A stretch of 64,000 bases of DNA from Methylomonas paludis (lineage in GTDB: Bacteria > Pseudomonadota > Gammaproteobacteria > Methylococcales > Methylomonadaceae), in contig NZ_CP073754.1 in NCBI RefSeq assembly GCF_018734325.1, forward strand, positions 2,914,001-2,978,000, written 5' to 3'. The translations under genes and the position numbers were made by a program. Under the pieces are notes generated by a model that saw nothing but the letters and a program-made list of their open reading frames with translations, ran no database searches and was not told where the DNA came from. This document shows positions 49,813-60,719 of the stretch, piece after piece (the first letter of the stretch is position 1; each line of letters begins with the position of its first letter).

Positions 49813-51444
49813 CTATTGGGCCAGCGCTAACTTCTCCGCCAAACCACTCAACCGCTGCACACTTTTATTTACACAGTCAATAAACACTTCCCGGTCTGCG
49901 ACTATTTTTACCTGTTGTTTGGCGCGAGTGATGGCGGTGTATAGCAACTCTTTGCTTAATACCGGATTAAGCTGCTCCGGCAGCATGATTAATACTTGTT
50001 CAAATTCCGAACCCTGGCTTTTATGCACAGTCATGGCAAATACGGTTTGGCAGGTTTGCAGGCGGGCCGGGGATATTTTTTTGCTGCTGCCGTCACCACG
50101 CGGAAAAAACACTTTTAATTGACCGGACTCGGCATCGGGCAGGCAAATGCCAATGTCGCCGTTAAACAGTTGCAAACTGGGGGTGTTGGCGGTGATCATC
50201 ACCGGTCTGCCGGCATACCATGCCCCTTGCCTGTGGATGTTATGCAAGCGGCTGAGTTGCTGTTCCACACGAAAATTAATATCTGCCACCGAGTTTGGCC
50301 CTTGCTGGTTGGCGCATAACACCTGGAAGCGGCTAAACTCGGTAAAAACAGCCTTAAACTCAGCCCCACTGGCCATTAAAGCCAGATAGCGCCGATATTG
50401 CCCCACGGCATAATCCACAGCCTCTTCTGCCAGCAAGGCTACACCGGATTCACTACCGGGCTGGGTCAATAAATCCCAGGCCGTAGCGGCATGCTGCTGG
50501 TTAACGGCATCGGCCAGTTGTTTGATACCGGCATGAAAGCGGTGGGATTTAAGCAGTTCGATGGTATTGCCGGGCAGGCTTTGGGTTAAGTCCGCTAATA
50601 CCGCGCCGGATTCCACCGAGGCCAGCTGATCTTTATCGCCCAGCAATATCAGGCGGCTGCCGGGTTTTAACGCATCCACCAGTTTGCTCATCAGCGCCAA
50701 ATCCACCATAGAGCTTTCATCCACCACCAGCAAATCATAAGGCAAAGGGTTGTCGGCGTGATGGCGGAAATACGGCGTGGGCGGTTTGGCACCTAACAAG
50801 CGATGCAGGGTGCTGACCTGACTGGGAATCAGGGCGCGAATCTGCTCGGGCAAGTGCTGTTTGCTGTTATCTATGGATTCCTGCAAACGCATGGCGGCTT
50901 TGCCGGTGGGTGCTGCCAGGGCAATATGCAGGGACGGCTGGTTAAATTGTTGCAACAGCGCCAAAATTTTGACCACGGTGGTGGTTTTGCCGGTACCGGG
51001 GCCGCCGCTGATGATGGTTAAGCCCTGGGTCAACGCCCGTTGTGCGGCCAGTTTTTGCCAATCTGGTTCAGCATCCTGCCCTGGAAAGTAATGATCCAGC
51101 GCTGGTTGGCAATCAACAGCGGGAAAACCTTGCCGGCTCAGCGCGGCTAGTTGCCCGGCCAGACGGGTTTCGTATTGCCAATAGCGATGTAAATACAGGC
51201 GACCGGCTTCCACCACCAGTGGGGCCGGCTGATCGGGCTCAGCCAGGCCGGACGCTTGAATCAGCGCTACAGCCTCCGCGCTGATTTGCATACAGCTGTG
51301 TCCGGCACTTTGTTGGGCGGATAATTCCAGTATTAAACCTCTGAACTGAGTTTTGGCTTCACCTTGCAGGTGGCAGCGTTCTACTAAAAACTCGGCAAAA
51401 CTATAATCAAGCCGACTGTATTGCTGTTGATAACTGGTATTCAC
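49813..51444 (-). CDS. recD: Exodeoxyribonuclease V alpha subunit
   Basis: A 543-residue 5'-3' helicase subunit of RecBCD. Walker A is IISGGPGTGKTTTVVKILAL (about residues 143-162), motif II is LLVVDESSMVDLALMSKLVD, and the C-terminal motif AMTVHKSQGSEFEQVLIM with YTAITRAKQQV is present. It is shorter than E. coli RecD (608). recB and recC are not next to it in this window, so the complex is split or they lie elsewhere. Confidence 0.93.
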   Translation of the reverse strand: MNTSYQQQYSRLDYSFAEFLVERCHLQGEAKTQFRGLILELSAQQSAGHSCMQISAEAVALIQASGLAEPDQPAPLVVEAGRLYLHRYWQYETRLAGQLAALSRQGFPAVDCQPALDHYFPGQDAEPDWQKLAAQRALTQGLTIISGGPGTGKTTTVVKILALLQQFNQPSLHIALAAPTGKAAMRLQESIDNSKQHLPEQIRALIPSQVSTLHRLLGAKPPTPYFRHHADNPLPYDLLVVDESSMVDLALMSKLVDALKPGSRLILLGDKDQLASVESGAVLADLTQSLPGNTIELLKSHRFHAGIKQLADAVNQQHAATAWDLLTQPGSESGVALLAEEAVDYAVGQYRRYLALMASGAEFKAVFTEFSRFQVLCANQQGPNSVADINFRVEQQLSRLHNIHRQGAWYAGRPVMITANTPSLQLFNGDIGICLPDAESGQLKVFFPRGDGSSKKISPARLQTCQTVFAMTVHKSQGSEFEQVLIMLPEQLNPVLSKELLYTAITRAKQQVKIVADREVFIDCVNKSVQRLSGLAEKLALAQ

Positions 51445-51445
51445 A

Positions 51446-51656
51446 CCCGGCGTCCTGTCTTGGTAATTTTGATGTGTATTATGCCAAAGGCTTGGGTAAT
51501 TATTTAGCTTAGCCTTGAATCAACATATCGCGTTTTTAGGCCCATCTGCTTCGATGTTCCTCGATTTCACTGCGTTTCATCGCGGCTACGGCTGATATAC
51601 AAACTCGGCTTCCTGTCTTGATAAATTTGAGTTGTATCATATCAAAGGCTTGTAAT
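51446..51656. repeat. Imperfect ~54 bp direct repeat flanking a REP unit
   Basis: 51446-51500 and 51604-51656 align as CGGC.TCCTGTCTTG.TAA.TTTGA followed by TGTAT.AT..CAAAGGCTTG, with about ten differences. Between them is one REP-like unit. This fills most of the 350 bp gap between recD and the thiC riboswitch; nothing coding is seen there. Confidence 0.65.
51559..51589 (-). repeat. Single REP-like unit with GTAG head
   Basis: On the minus strand the unit begins GTAGCCGCGATGAAACGCAG and ends GAAATCGAGG, then continues AACATCGAAGCAG as in the copy at 38757. It is a third occurrence of the family, this time unpaired. Confidence 0.75.
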
Positions 51657-51790
51657 CTTTGAACAAATCGGTTTTTGTTTTGGTTAACACCATAAAACCC
51701 ATTGTTTTATAAGTCTTTTGCGGCGGCAAACTTGGCGGATAAACTTGCAATTAAAACCATTTTCCATTAACCTTTCCGTCTGTTCCAAGG

Positions 51791-53790
<2,000 letters not shown>

Positions 53791-53836
53791 GTTTTGTTTC
53801 TGACGAATTAAAAATAATCGCGGATAAATTAATCCC

Positions 53837-53875
53837 AATCACCACCTATGCAGTTTTGCTGCCCAGGTGGTGATT
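53837..53875. terminator. Bidirectional terminator between thiC and the sensor kinase
   Basis: AATCACCACCT (53837-53847) and AGGTGGTGATT (53865-53875) are a perfect 11 bp inverted repeat around a 17 bp loop. T-rich or A-rich runs flank it on both sides. It stands between two convergent genes and touches the stop codon of the kinase gene. Confidence 0.8.
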
Positions 53876-56649
53876 TAAACACTCGGCACATCAGCCGGCG
53901 GCTTCAACCACTGCTCCAATATCTCACTCAGCTCATTTCTGCTGATAGGTTTACTCAAATAGTCATCCATACCGGCCGCCAGACAGGTTTCGCGGGCTTC
54001 TGCGGTGGCATGAGCAGTAAGCGCTATTACTGGCGTGCGGATATTGTTCGCCGCCTGTTCCCGCTCCCGCAGTATGGTGGTGGCCTCGTATCCTCCCATC
54101 ACCGGCATCTGACAATCCATTAAAACCAGATCGTATTTGTTGTTGAGCAATAATTCCAAGGCTTGTTGGCCGTTCTCGGCCAAATCGGGTTTTAGTTGAA
54201 ATCTAGCCAGCATGGCCAGCACCACTTTCTGGTTAATCCGATTGTCTTCTACCACTAAAATCCGTTTACCACTGTAATCCTGCCCATCTTCGTGAACGTT
54301 CTGGACATCCGTATTAGTTTGCGGCGCTGCTGCCGGGACTTGCTCAGCAACGCTCAAGGCATTGGCAATGGCATCAAACAACTGTGATTGCCGCACCGGT
54401 TTCAGCAGACACTGATAAATACCTAAGGCTTTGCGCTCGGCTTCAGACCCCAAACCGCCTGATGACAACAACAAACGGGGAGTATCTGCAATGGCGGGTA
54501 TTTGGGATATCTGCCGAGCCAGTTCCAATCCATCCATATCCAGCATGTGCAAATCCAGCAGCAGAATGTCGAAAGCCTCCTGATGCTGTGCTGCCGTTTG
54601 TAAAAGAGACAATGCGGTTGAGGCCTGGTCTGTAGAAGATACGCGTATACCCCAGTTGTTAAGATAATGTTCCAGAATAGCGCGGTTGTTGGCATTATCA
54701 TCCACTAACAAGGCACGCTTGCCAGCGAGATTGATTATTGGCGGCGCAATCTGATCTTGCTCCACTGGTTGCAAGGGCAAATTAAACCAGAAGCATGAAC
54801 CAGTACCGGGCTGACTTTCCACACCTATCGCCCCCCCCATTAGTTCGACCAGTGTTTTGCTGATGGACAAACCCAGCCCGGTGCCGCCAAACCGGCGTGC
54901 GGTAGAACTGTCGGCCTGGGTAAATGCCTGGAATAGCCGGGCCTGGGTTTCCGGGCTAATGCCTATGCCGGTATCCCGCACTTCAAAACGCAGACTGGTA
55001 CCCACATTTTGGATTTGGTAAGCTTGCACTGTGACAGAAATTTCACCCTGTTCAGTAAACTTGACGGCATTACCAATCAAATTGATCAGTATCTGGCGAA
55101 TCCGGGTGGGATCGCCTTTCCAATACACATCCAGTTCCACTGGTAGAAAACAGGTAAGTTCCAGGCCTTTAGCATGCGCCAAGCCGGCTTGCAATGAGCA
55201 GACTTCCTCCACTAAGGATGGCAAATTGAACTTGATATATTCCAGGTCTATCTTGCCGGCTTCCAGCTTGGAAAAATCCAGAATGTTGTTGATGATCACC
55301 AATAATGCCTCAGCTGAATTAGCCGCAGTATCAACCAAATCGGCTTGTTCACGCGACATCTGAGTATCACGCAGAATATCCAGCATACCTAATACCCCAT
55401 TCATAGGGGTGCGAATTTCATGACTCATGTTGGAGAGAAACTCGCTTTTCACCCGACTGGCGGTCTCGGCTTTGAGTCTTTGAATTTCCAACTCTCGGCA
55501 ACTTTTTATCAACACCTCATTTTTGGCCAGCATTGCCGCTTCAGTGTCCTGCCTGAGCTGGATCAATACTTGTTCAGCTCGTTTGCGATTTAATGTGACG
55601 TTGGCTACTATAAAAGCCGCCAGGGCAAATGATAAATAGAGCACGGCCAGCAATACCTGCTTACCCGGCTGGTTATAGAAGGCTGCCTGAGTCAGCGTTG
55701 CCTGCGGGATAAATGTAACAATTTTCCAATAATAGTCTTCTGGTGAGAGCTGCTCCAGACTGGGGCCGTTTACTGCATCAGAGCCGGTCGAAGAATGTTG
55801 ATTCAACAATAAAGGCCGAACCGTACTATAGACAAACAAACCTTTTTCGGTATGCAGGCTGCCTGCTTCGCTGTTGGATATGCTATGCCATTCATCAGGA
55901 TAATCTGAACCAAAACGACGTTCTGACTTATCCAGCATAAAACCCCATTCCTCAGCTTGATGATCGTTACTTAACCAAAAACCATCTCTATTCAGCAACA
56001 TTCCACCGTGGTTACCAGCCTGGATTTCATTACGAAAGTCTGTCAGCAGGTAATCGCCCAGAAAATTCAACAAAATGATGCCTCGCTTATGTCCGGCACT
56101 GTCAAACACCGGCGTACCTAAACGGATGGTTGGTTTATACGGTGTCTCTACTTGGCCGGCTTCTATATTAAGATCCAATGGTGAAACATAGATTTCACCG
56201 CGATTAAGACCAAAAGCATCTTGAAAGAAATAACGCGAGGCTTTGTTTTGTAATTTATCTTGCGGAACAATACTGGGCTTGCCATTATTAAAGTTAATGC
56301 GGATGATCTCTTGACCGCTGGCATCAAGATACCGAATCTTGTCATAACGGTGTTTGACTTTGCAGAATACCAGGAAAAATTGCTCCAGCTCCTCACGCAA
56401 TTCTGGCCCACCAGTATTCAGAAAACGGCGTAACAATTGCAGGTTGGCAATCACACGCAGATCTGAATCTAGCCCTTCAACATCCTGAATAATATGGGAT
56501 TTTGCTATTTCGATATGACTTTTCTCAACACCATCTATACGTTGCAACTCTGCTTGTTTATCCAGATGCGCCAGGAATAGTACAACTAAAGTAATGACCC
56601 CAACAATAGGCAGATATATGAGTAAAAACCGTTGTAGTAAAACTTGCAT
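53875..56649 (-). CDS. Hybrid sensor histidine kinase with two receiver domains
   Basis: A 924-residue membrane kinase. Membrane helices lie at about residues 8-27 and 331-351, enclosing a large periplasmic dCache-like sensor ([14 protein letters not shown] near 107). The HisKA box has the phosphorylated His410 in [12 protein letters not shown]. The ATPase motifs are [20 protein letters not shown] and [10 protein letters not shown]. Two receivers follow: [15 protein letters not shown] (from about 640) and [18 protein letters not shown] (from about 795) with phospho-Asp in [15 protein letters not shown]. It resembles BarA-type kinases, but no Hpt domain is seen, so a separate phosphotransfer protein is expected. 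Confidence 0.9.
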   Translation of the reverse strand: MQVLLQRFLLIYLPIVGVITLVVLFLAHLDKQAELQRIDGVEKSHIEIAKSHIIQDVEGLDSDLRVIANLQLLRRFLNTGGPELREELEQFFLVFCKVKHRYDKIRYLDASGQEIIRINFNNGKPSIVPQDKLQNKASRYFFQDAFGLNRGEIYVSPLDLNIEAGQVETPYKPTIRLGTPVFDSAGHKRGIILLNFLGDYLLTDFRNEIQAGNHGGMLLNRDGFWLSNDHQAEEWGFMLDKSERRFGSDYPDEWHSISNSEAGSLHTEKGLFVYSTVRPLLLNQHSSTGSDAVNGPSLEQLSPEDYYWKIVTFIPQATLTQAAFYNQPGKQVLLAVLYLSFALAAFIVANVTLNRKRAEQVLIQLRQDTEAAMLAKNEVLIKSCRELEIQRLKAETASRVKSEFLSNMSHEIRTPMNGVLGMLDILRDTQMSREQADLVDTAANSAEALLVIINNILDFSKLEAGKIDLEYIKFNLPSLVEEVCSLQAGLAHAKGLELTCFLPVELDVYWKGDPTRIRQILINLIGNAVKFTEQGEISVTVQAYQIQNVGTSLRFEVRDTGIGISPETQARLFQAFTQADSSTARRFGGTGLGLSISKTLVELMGGAIGVESQPGTGSCFWFNLPLQPVEQDQIAPPIINLAGKRALLVDDNANNRAILEHYLNNWGIRVSSTDQASTALSLLQTAAQHQEAFDILLLDLHMLDMDGLELARQISQIPAIADTPRLLLSSGGLGSEAERKALGIYQCLLKPVRQSQLFDAIANALSVAEQVPAAAPQTNTDVQNVHEDGQDYSGKRILVVEDNRINQKVVLAMLARFQLKPDLAENGQQALELLLNNKYDLVLMDCQMPVMGGYEATTILREREQAANNIRTPVIALTAHATAEARETCLAAGMDDYLSKPISRNELSEILEQWLKPPADVPSV

Positions 56650-57029
56650 GGCAATATTTTTGGCTAAATTTAAACAAACGACAGCAGCTATCCTGATTTG
56701 GAAGTGCTGACGGCTAAACTTCTGCTGTATTCTGCTAAGGCCGCCGCTGGTGACGGGATTGGTGAATGCCGTTAATACAGCTTATTGCTGGGAGATGCAT
56801 TTTTGAGCTAATTTGCAGGTCTGCTTCTAGCCCGGATTCAAAGGATTGGGTGTTGAACTGATTATAATACCGATTGTGAAACACTAGCTATTTTTGGCTG
56901 TATTCAAGCTGATGCTTTAGCCGCAGATAAGCCAGCTACCGGCTAAAAAACTCTATCCAAACAAATTAAGCACCTTGATAATTCTAGAGTTTTGGGCGCT
57001 TGCTGCAGGCTTGTGTTAGAATTTGACTC
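56650..57029. other. Non-coding stretch between kinase and MarR-type gene
   Basis: 380 bp without a credible gene. It must hold the divergent promoters of the kinase and the regulator. A TATAAT lies at about 56861-56866 on the plus strand, without a good -35 box. No clear operator palindrome was found. Confidence 0.5.
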
Positions 57030-57614
57030 ATGCAGGAGTTAGAAACTTTTAAGCTGATCGAGCGCATCAGTTCATTATTACGTTCTGAAGAACGCAAAAA
57101 ATACGCCGCTATCGGTTTGCAGCCGGTGCATGGCCAGGTTTTGGAGTATCTGGGCAAATGCAATAAATACAGTGACACACATGCTGCGGTTGCCGAATAC
57201 CTGGGTTTGACTAAGGGTACGGTATCGCAAACCATCCAAATTCTGGAGCGTAAGCATTATCTGGAAAAAAACACTTCCAGTCTTGATGGCCGGGTGGTGC
57301 ATTTAAGCCTGACGGAATCGGGACAGAAACTGATTGATGAGCTTAAGCCGCTGGATGTGTTTAAAAATGCCGAAGCCAAAGTTAGTGCGCATGAGTTTGA
57401 CAGTATAGGCCAGGCCTTGCAAACCACGCTGATGGTGTTGCAAAAAGTCAATCAGTCTAAAAGCTTTGGCTTGTGCCGTTCCTGTAGCTTTTTTTCCGTT
57501 GAGGAAAATCATTATTTATGTGGTTTGACTCAGCAAGCTTTGGATAGAGATGATACTGAAAAAATATGCCGGGAGCATACCCCGGCACCTAATTCTTTTA
57601 TAGATCAAGAGTAA
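57030..57614 (+). CDS. MarR-family regulator with a four-cysteine C-terminal tail
   Basis: A 194-residue winged-helix regulator. The DNA-binding part includes HAAVAEYLGLTKGTVSQTIQ (about residues 51-70) and the wing SSLDGRVVHLSLTESGQKLI. Unlike most MarR proteins (about 140-150 residues) it has a C-terminal extension with Cys149, Cys152, Cys164 and Cys180 in CRSCSFF, YLCGLT and KICREH. That spacing suggests a metal or iron-sulfur site and so redox or metal sensing. It precedes ubiK by 5 bp, so it may be cotranscribed with ubiK-yifB. Confidence 0.85.
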   Translation: MQELETFKLIERISSLLRSEERKKYAAIGLQPVHGQVLEYLGKCNKYSDTHAAVAEYLGLTKGTVSQTIQILERKHYLEKNTSSLDGRVVHLSLTESGQKLIDELKPLDVFKNAEAKVSAHEFDSIGQALQTTLMVLQKVNQSKSFGLCRSCSFFSVEENHYLCGLTQQALDRDDTEKICREHTPAPNSFIDQE

Positions 57615-57619
57615 ATACT

Positions 57620-57874
57620 ATGTTCGATCAAACAGCAATAGACAACTTAGCCGAACGTATCACTAAAGCCATCCCCCCCGGCTTTACGCATTTTAAAGAC
57701 GATTTGGAAAAAAACGTTCATGCCCTGTTGCAAAGCGCTTTAGCCAAACTGGATCTGGTCAGCCGTGAGGAATTTGAAGTGCAAAAAGCAGTGTTGGCCA
57801 AAACCCGCAGTAAACTGGAAGATCTGGAAAAACGCGTAGCAGAATTAGAGCAGCGGGTACTTAAAGATCAATAA
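57620..57874 (+). CDS. ubiK: Ubiquinone biosynthesis accessory factor UbiK (YqiC)
   Basis: An 84-residue protein: an amphipathic N-terminal half (MFDQTAIDNLAERITKAIPP) and a C-terminal coiled coil (LAKTRSKLEDLEKRVAELEQ). UbiK supports the cytosolic Ubi complex under aerobic growth by binding UbiJ. It is followed by yifB after 3 bp. The family and length match well. Confidence 0.88.
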   Translation: MFDQTAIDNLAERITKAIPPGFTHFKDDLEKNVHALLQSALAKLDLVSREEFEVQKAVLAKTRSKLEDLEKRVAELEQRVLKDQ

Positions 57875-57877
57875 GTC

Positions 57878-59386
57878 ATGGCGCTGGCCGTTGTTTACAG
57901 CCGGGGGCGATCGGGCATAGCCGCGCCGCTGGTAACGGTGGAAGTACATGTCAGCAGCGGTTTGCCGGCGCTTAATATCGTCGGCTTGCCGGAAACTGCT
58001 GTGAAAGAAAGTAAGGACAGAGTACGCGGGGCTATTCTTAACTCCCGTTTTGAATTTCCGGTGGGCCGCATTACCGTTAATCTGGCTCCCGCCGATTTAC
58101 CCAAAGAAGGCGGACGCTTCGATCTGGCTATCGCGCTGGGTATTCTGGCAGCTTCCGGGCAAATCCCCAAAAATCAATTGCATGAATACGAATGTATCGG
58201 TGAGCTGGCGCTGGGCGGTGAGTTACGCCGAATTCCCGGTGCACTGCCGGTAGCCATCCATACCCGCGATGCACGGCGCCAATTGATTTTACCGGTAGAC
58301 AGTGCTACTGAGGCAGCACTGATAGGCGATGTGCAATTATTGCCGGCCAGAAATTTACTGGAAGTCTGTGCCCATCTGACTGGTCGACAAGCTATTTCTG
58401 CCGCCGCCGAGCCGCTGCTGCCACCCGCCGATTTTGAAATCGACTTTGCCGATGTGCATGGTCAGTTTCATGTTAAACGTGCGTTGGAAATTGCTGCTGC
58501 CGGTGGACATAATCTATTGATGCTCGGTCCACCCGGTACCGGCAAATCCATGTTGGCGGCTCGCTTACCGACCATTTTACCGGTATTAAGCGAGCAACAG
58601 GCTCAGGAAACAGCCGCTATCGTCTCCATTTCCGAGCAAAGCCTGGATCCCAGCCGCTGGCGGCTACCGCCATTCCGAGCACCGCATCACACTGCTTCGG
58701 CGGCGGCACTGGTTGGCGGTGGCAGCAATCCCAAACCAGGCGAAATCTCTTTATCGCATAACGGCGCTCTGTTTCTGGATGAATTACCGGAATTTGATCG
58801 CAAGGTGCTGGAAGTGTTGCGCGAACCTCTGGAAACGGGGCATATTACCATCTCCCGCGCCAACCGGCAGGCTGATTTTCCGGCCAGTTTTCAGTTGATA
58901 GCCGCCATGAATCCTTGTCCGTGTGGCTATCTGGGCGATACTTCCGGGCGTTGCCATTGCACATCCGAACAAATCAGTCGCTACCGGGCCAGAATTTCCG
59001 GCCCGCTGCTGGATCGGATAGACATGCATCTGGAGGTGCCGCGAGTACCACTGGATGTGTTACGTAGAGGTTCCAGCCAGGGGGAGGAATCCAGCGCCTG
59101 CATCCGCAAGCGGGTGATAGCTGCCCGGCAAATTGCTCAGCATCGCCACGGCAAAACCAATGCCGCGATGTCGGCTAACGAAGTTAAAAAATTTTGTCCA
59201 CTAACTGAACCCAGTCATCAATTACTGGAACAGGCTATGGAAAAATTCGGCTTGTCCAACCGGGCCTATCACCGCATCCTCAAACTGGCCCGCACCATAG
59301 CCGATCTGGCCGACTCGGAACACATCCAGATCAATCACCTCAGCGAGGCGATAGGCTACCGAAAGCTGGATAGGACTAAAGCCTAA
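57878..59386 (+). CDS. yifB: YifB/ComM-type Mg-chelatase-like AAA ATPase
   Basis: A 502-residue AAA+ helicase-like protein. The N-terminal Lon-type S5 fold (ALNIVGLPETAVKESKDRVR) is followed by Walker A LMLGPPGTGKSMLAARLPTI (about residues 213-232), Walker B GALFLDELPEF, and AAMNPCPCGYLG with a zinc-like Cys pattern. ComM promotes branch migration during natural transformation, so a role in recombination of incoming DNA is likely. Confidence 0.95.
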   Translation: MALAVVYSRGRSGIAAPLVTVEVHVSSGLPALNIVGLPETAVKESKDRVRGAILNSRFEFPVGRITVNLAPADLPKEGGRFDLAIALGILAASGQIPKNQLHEYECIGELALGGELRRIPGALPVAIHTRDARRQLILPVDSATEAALIGDVQLLPARNLLEVCAHLTGRQAISAAAEPLLPPADFEIDFADVHGQFHVKRALEIAAAGGHNLLMLGPPGTGKSMLAARLPTILPVLSEQQAQETAAIVSISEQSLDPSRWRLPPFRAPHHTASAAALVGGGSNPKPGEISLSHNGALFLDELPEFDRKVLEVLREPLETGHITISRANRQADFPASFQLIAAMNPCPCGYLGDTSGRCHCTSEQISRYRARISGPLLDRIDMHLEVPRVPLDVLRRGSSQGEESSACIRKRVIAARQIAQHRHGKTNAAMSANEVKKFCPLTEPSHQLLEQAMEKFGLSNRAYHRILKLARTIADLADSEHIQINHLSEAIGYRKLDRTKA

Positions 59387-59468
59387 ATGTTTACGCCTTA
59401 AGCTATACCACCGCGCCTGTGAAATATACCGTAAGGTTGATTGACTCAACAGCCCCCATGTTCTCAGC

Positions 59469-60536
59469 CTAATTGGCAGTATTATGTAAACGGTATGCAA
59501 ACGGCTTGGCCAATGGTTCGCCGACAAAAATACCCTGACCTGGTTCAGCTACACTTTTCCAGTAGGCTTCTATTAAGGTACTGCCTCTAAGGTAAAAATA
59601 CATAAGCACACCAGGATCAGGAAATTTGGCAGGGAAGTTACAGGGTTCTATAACCGCGCCATAGCTGCCAGTAGCGCCAGCGCGTAACCATTCCATGATA
59701 TTCATTTGATCATTACCAGACATCACTCCGCCGCTTGACGTAAGATGATCCGCCACTGCGCCGGGCAGGTAATGGTTTTCATTGAGATGGGGTACGTGAG
59801 TTAAGCCGGTAAAATAAAACATGACATCATTCCTGCCGGCAATGTAGTCTTGTTCAAGATAGTGTACTGGCCAAAAATTGCTGAATTTTTCCGCAATAAG
59901 TGCAAAAAACTCTGCCCGAGAACTTCGGGCCACATCTGAGGTTTTTAACAGATACGCGGAACCTTGCGGATGAGTATAATCGGCGGCAATGCCGGTATCG
60001 ATGATTTTTTGGGCTTCACTGAAATCTTTGCCGGCTAAAGCGATGGTTGGTCGCCAGCCGTGGGTTTTAAATGGCTTGTCGGTTTCTGATAAATAATAGG
60101 GGTCGCGGCGGGTTTGTTTACAGCCGTCGGCGCAAAAGGCAGGATCAAAACCAACAGCAAAGGCTGTGGTAATTGACATGCATTCCACCCGAAACGGCTG
60201 CAGCCAGGTAAGAACCAGAGCTTGAACCCGCTCAGGCAATTGAGCATCAACTTGTTGTTTGAGTTTATCGAATTCGTGTTTTGATAAAATAGCTTGATAC
60301 GGCGAGAAGCGGATGTGAATTACTTGTTCAATCGGAATATGACGTTTTTCTTGATAATAAGCGCCGATCTGCTGACTGAGTTTGTCTTCATCGTTGACGA
60401 TTATGGCCAGTTCCTCTGCGCTCAAAGCCGATGCCGGTTTAAACAAGGGAGAAATGGCTAGAGTCTGGGCCGAAGCGATACTTAGGCTTAACAGTAATCC
60501 AAAAATGCTAGATGTTATTTTTAGTGTCAACGACAC
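59469..60536 (-). CDS. TIGR03790-family exported protein
   Basis: A 355-residue protein with a Sec signal peptide (cleavage near ASAQ at about residue 24). Family-type features include ELAIIVNDEDKLSQQIGAYY, QEKRHIPIEQVIHI, VLTWLQPFRVECMSITTAFA and TSSGGVMSGNDQMNIMEWLR. The function of this family is unknown. It stands alone, convergent with yifB and divergent from rep. Confidence 0.8.
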   Translation of the reverse strand: MSLTLKITSSIFGLLLSLSIASAQTLAISPLFKPASALSAEELAIIVNDEDKLSQQIGAYYQEKRHIPIEQVIHIRFSPYQAILSKHEFDKLKQQVDAQLPERVQALVLTWLQPFRVECMSITTAFAVGFDPAFCADGCKQTRRDPYYLSETDKPFKTHGWRPTIALAGKDFSEAQKIIDTGIAADYTHPQGSAYLLKTSDVARSSRAEFFALIAEKFSNFWPVHYLEQDYIAGRNDVMFYFTGLTHVPHLNENHYLPGAVADHLTSSGGVMSGNDQMNIMEWLRAGATGSYGAVIEPCNFPAKFPDPGVLMYFYLRGSTLIEAYWKSVAEPGQGIFVGEPLAKPFAYRLHNTAN

Positions 60537-60719
60537 ATAGTTCTCCAGTAATTTTCAGTGCAGCCTTTATCACGGCTGCTGACAGGATGCAGGGCTTTAT
60601 TTTAGCAAGTTAGTCCACCTGGTATTGAAGCAATTGTTGTAATCAGTCAATCCGTGCGGGTTAAACAATTTTACACCGTTTATTACAGTTTTTAACTTTA
60701 TGGAATTTGCCTAACAATC

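Noticed and set aside
56855-56866. TATAAT as a promoter of the MarR-type gene
   Set aside because: It lies more than 160 bp upstream and lacks a -35 box at proper spacing.
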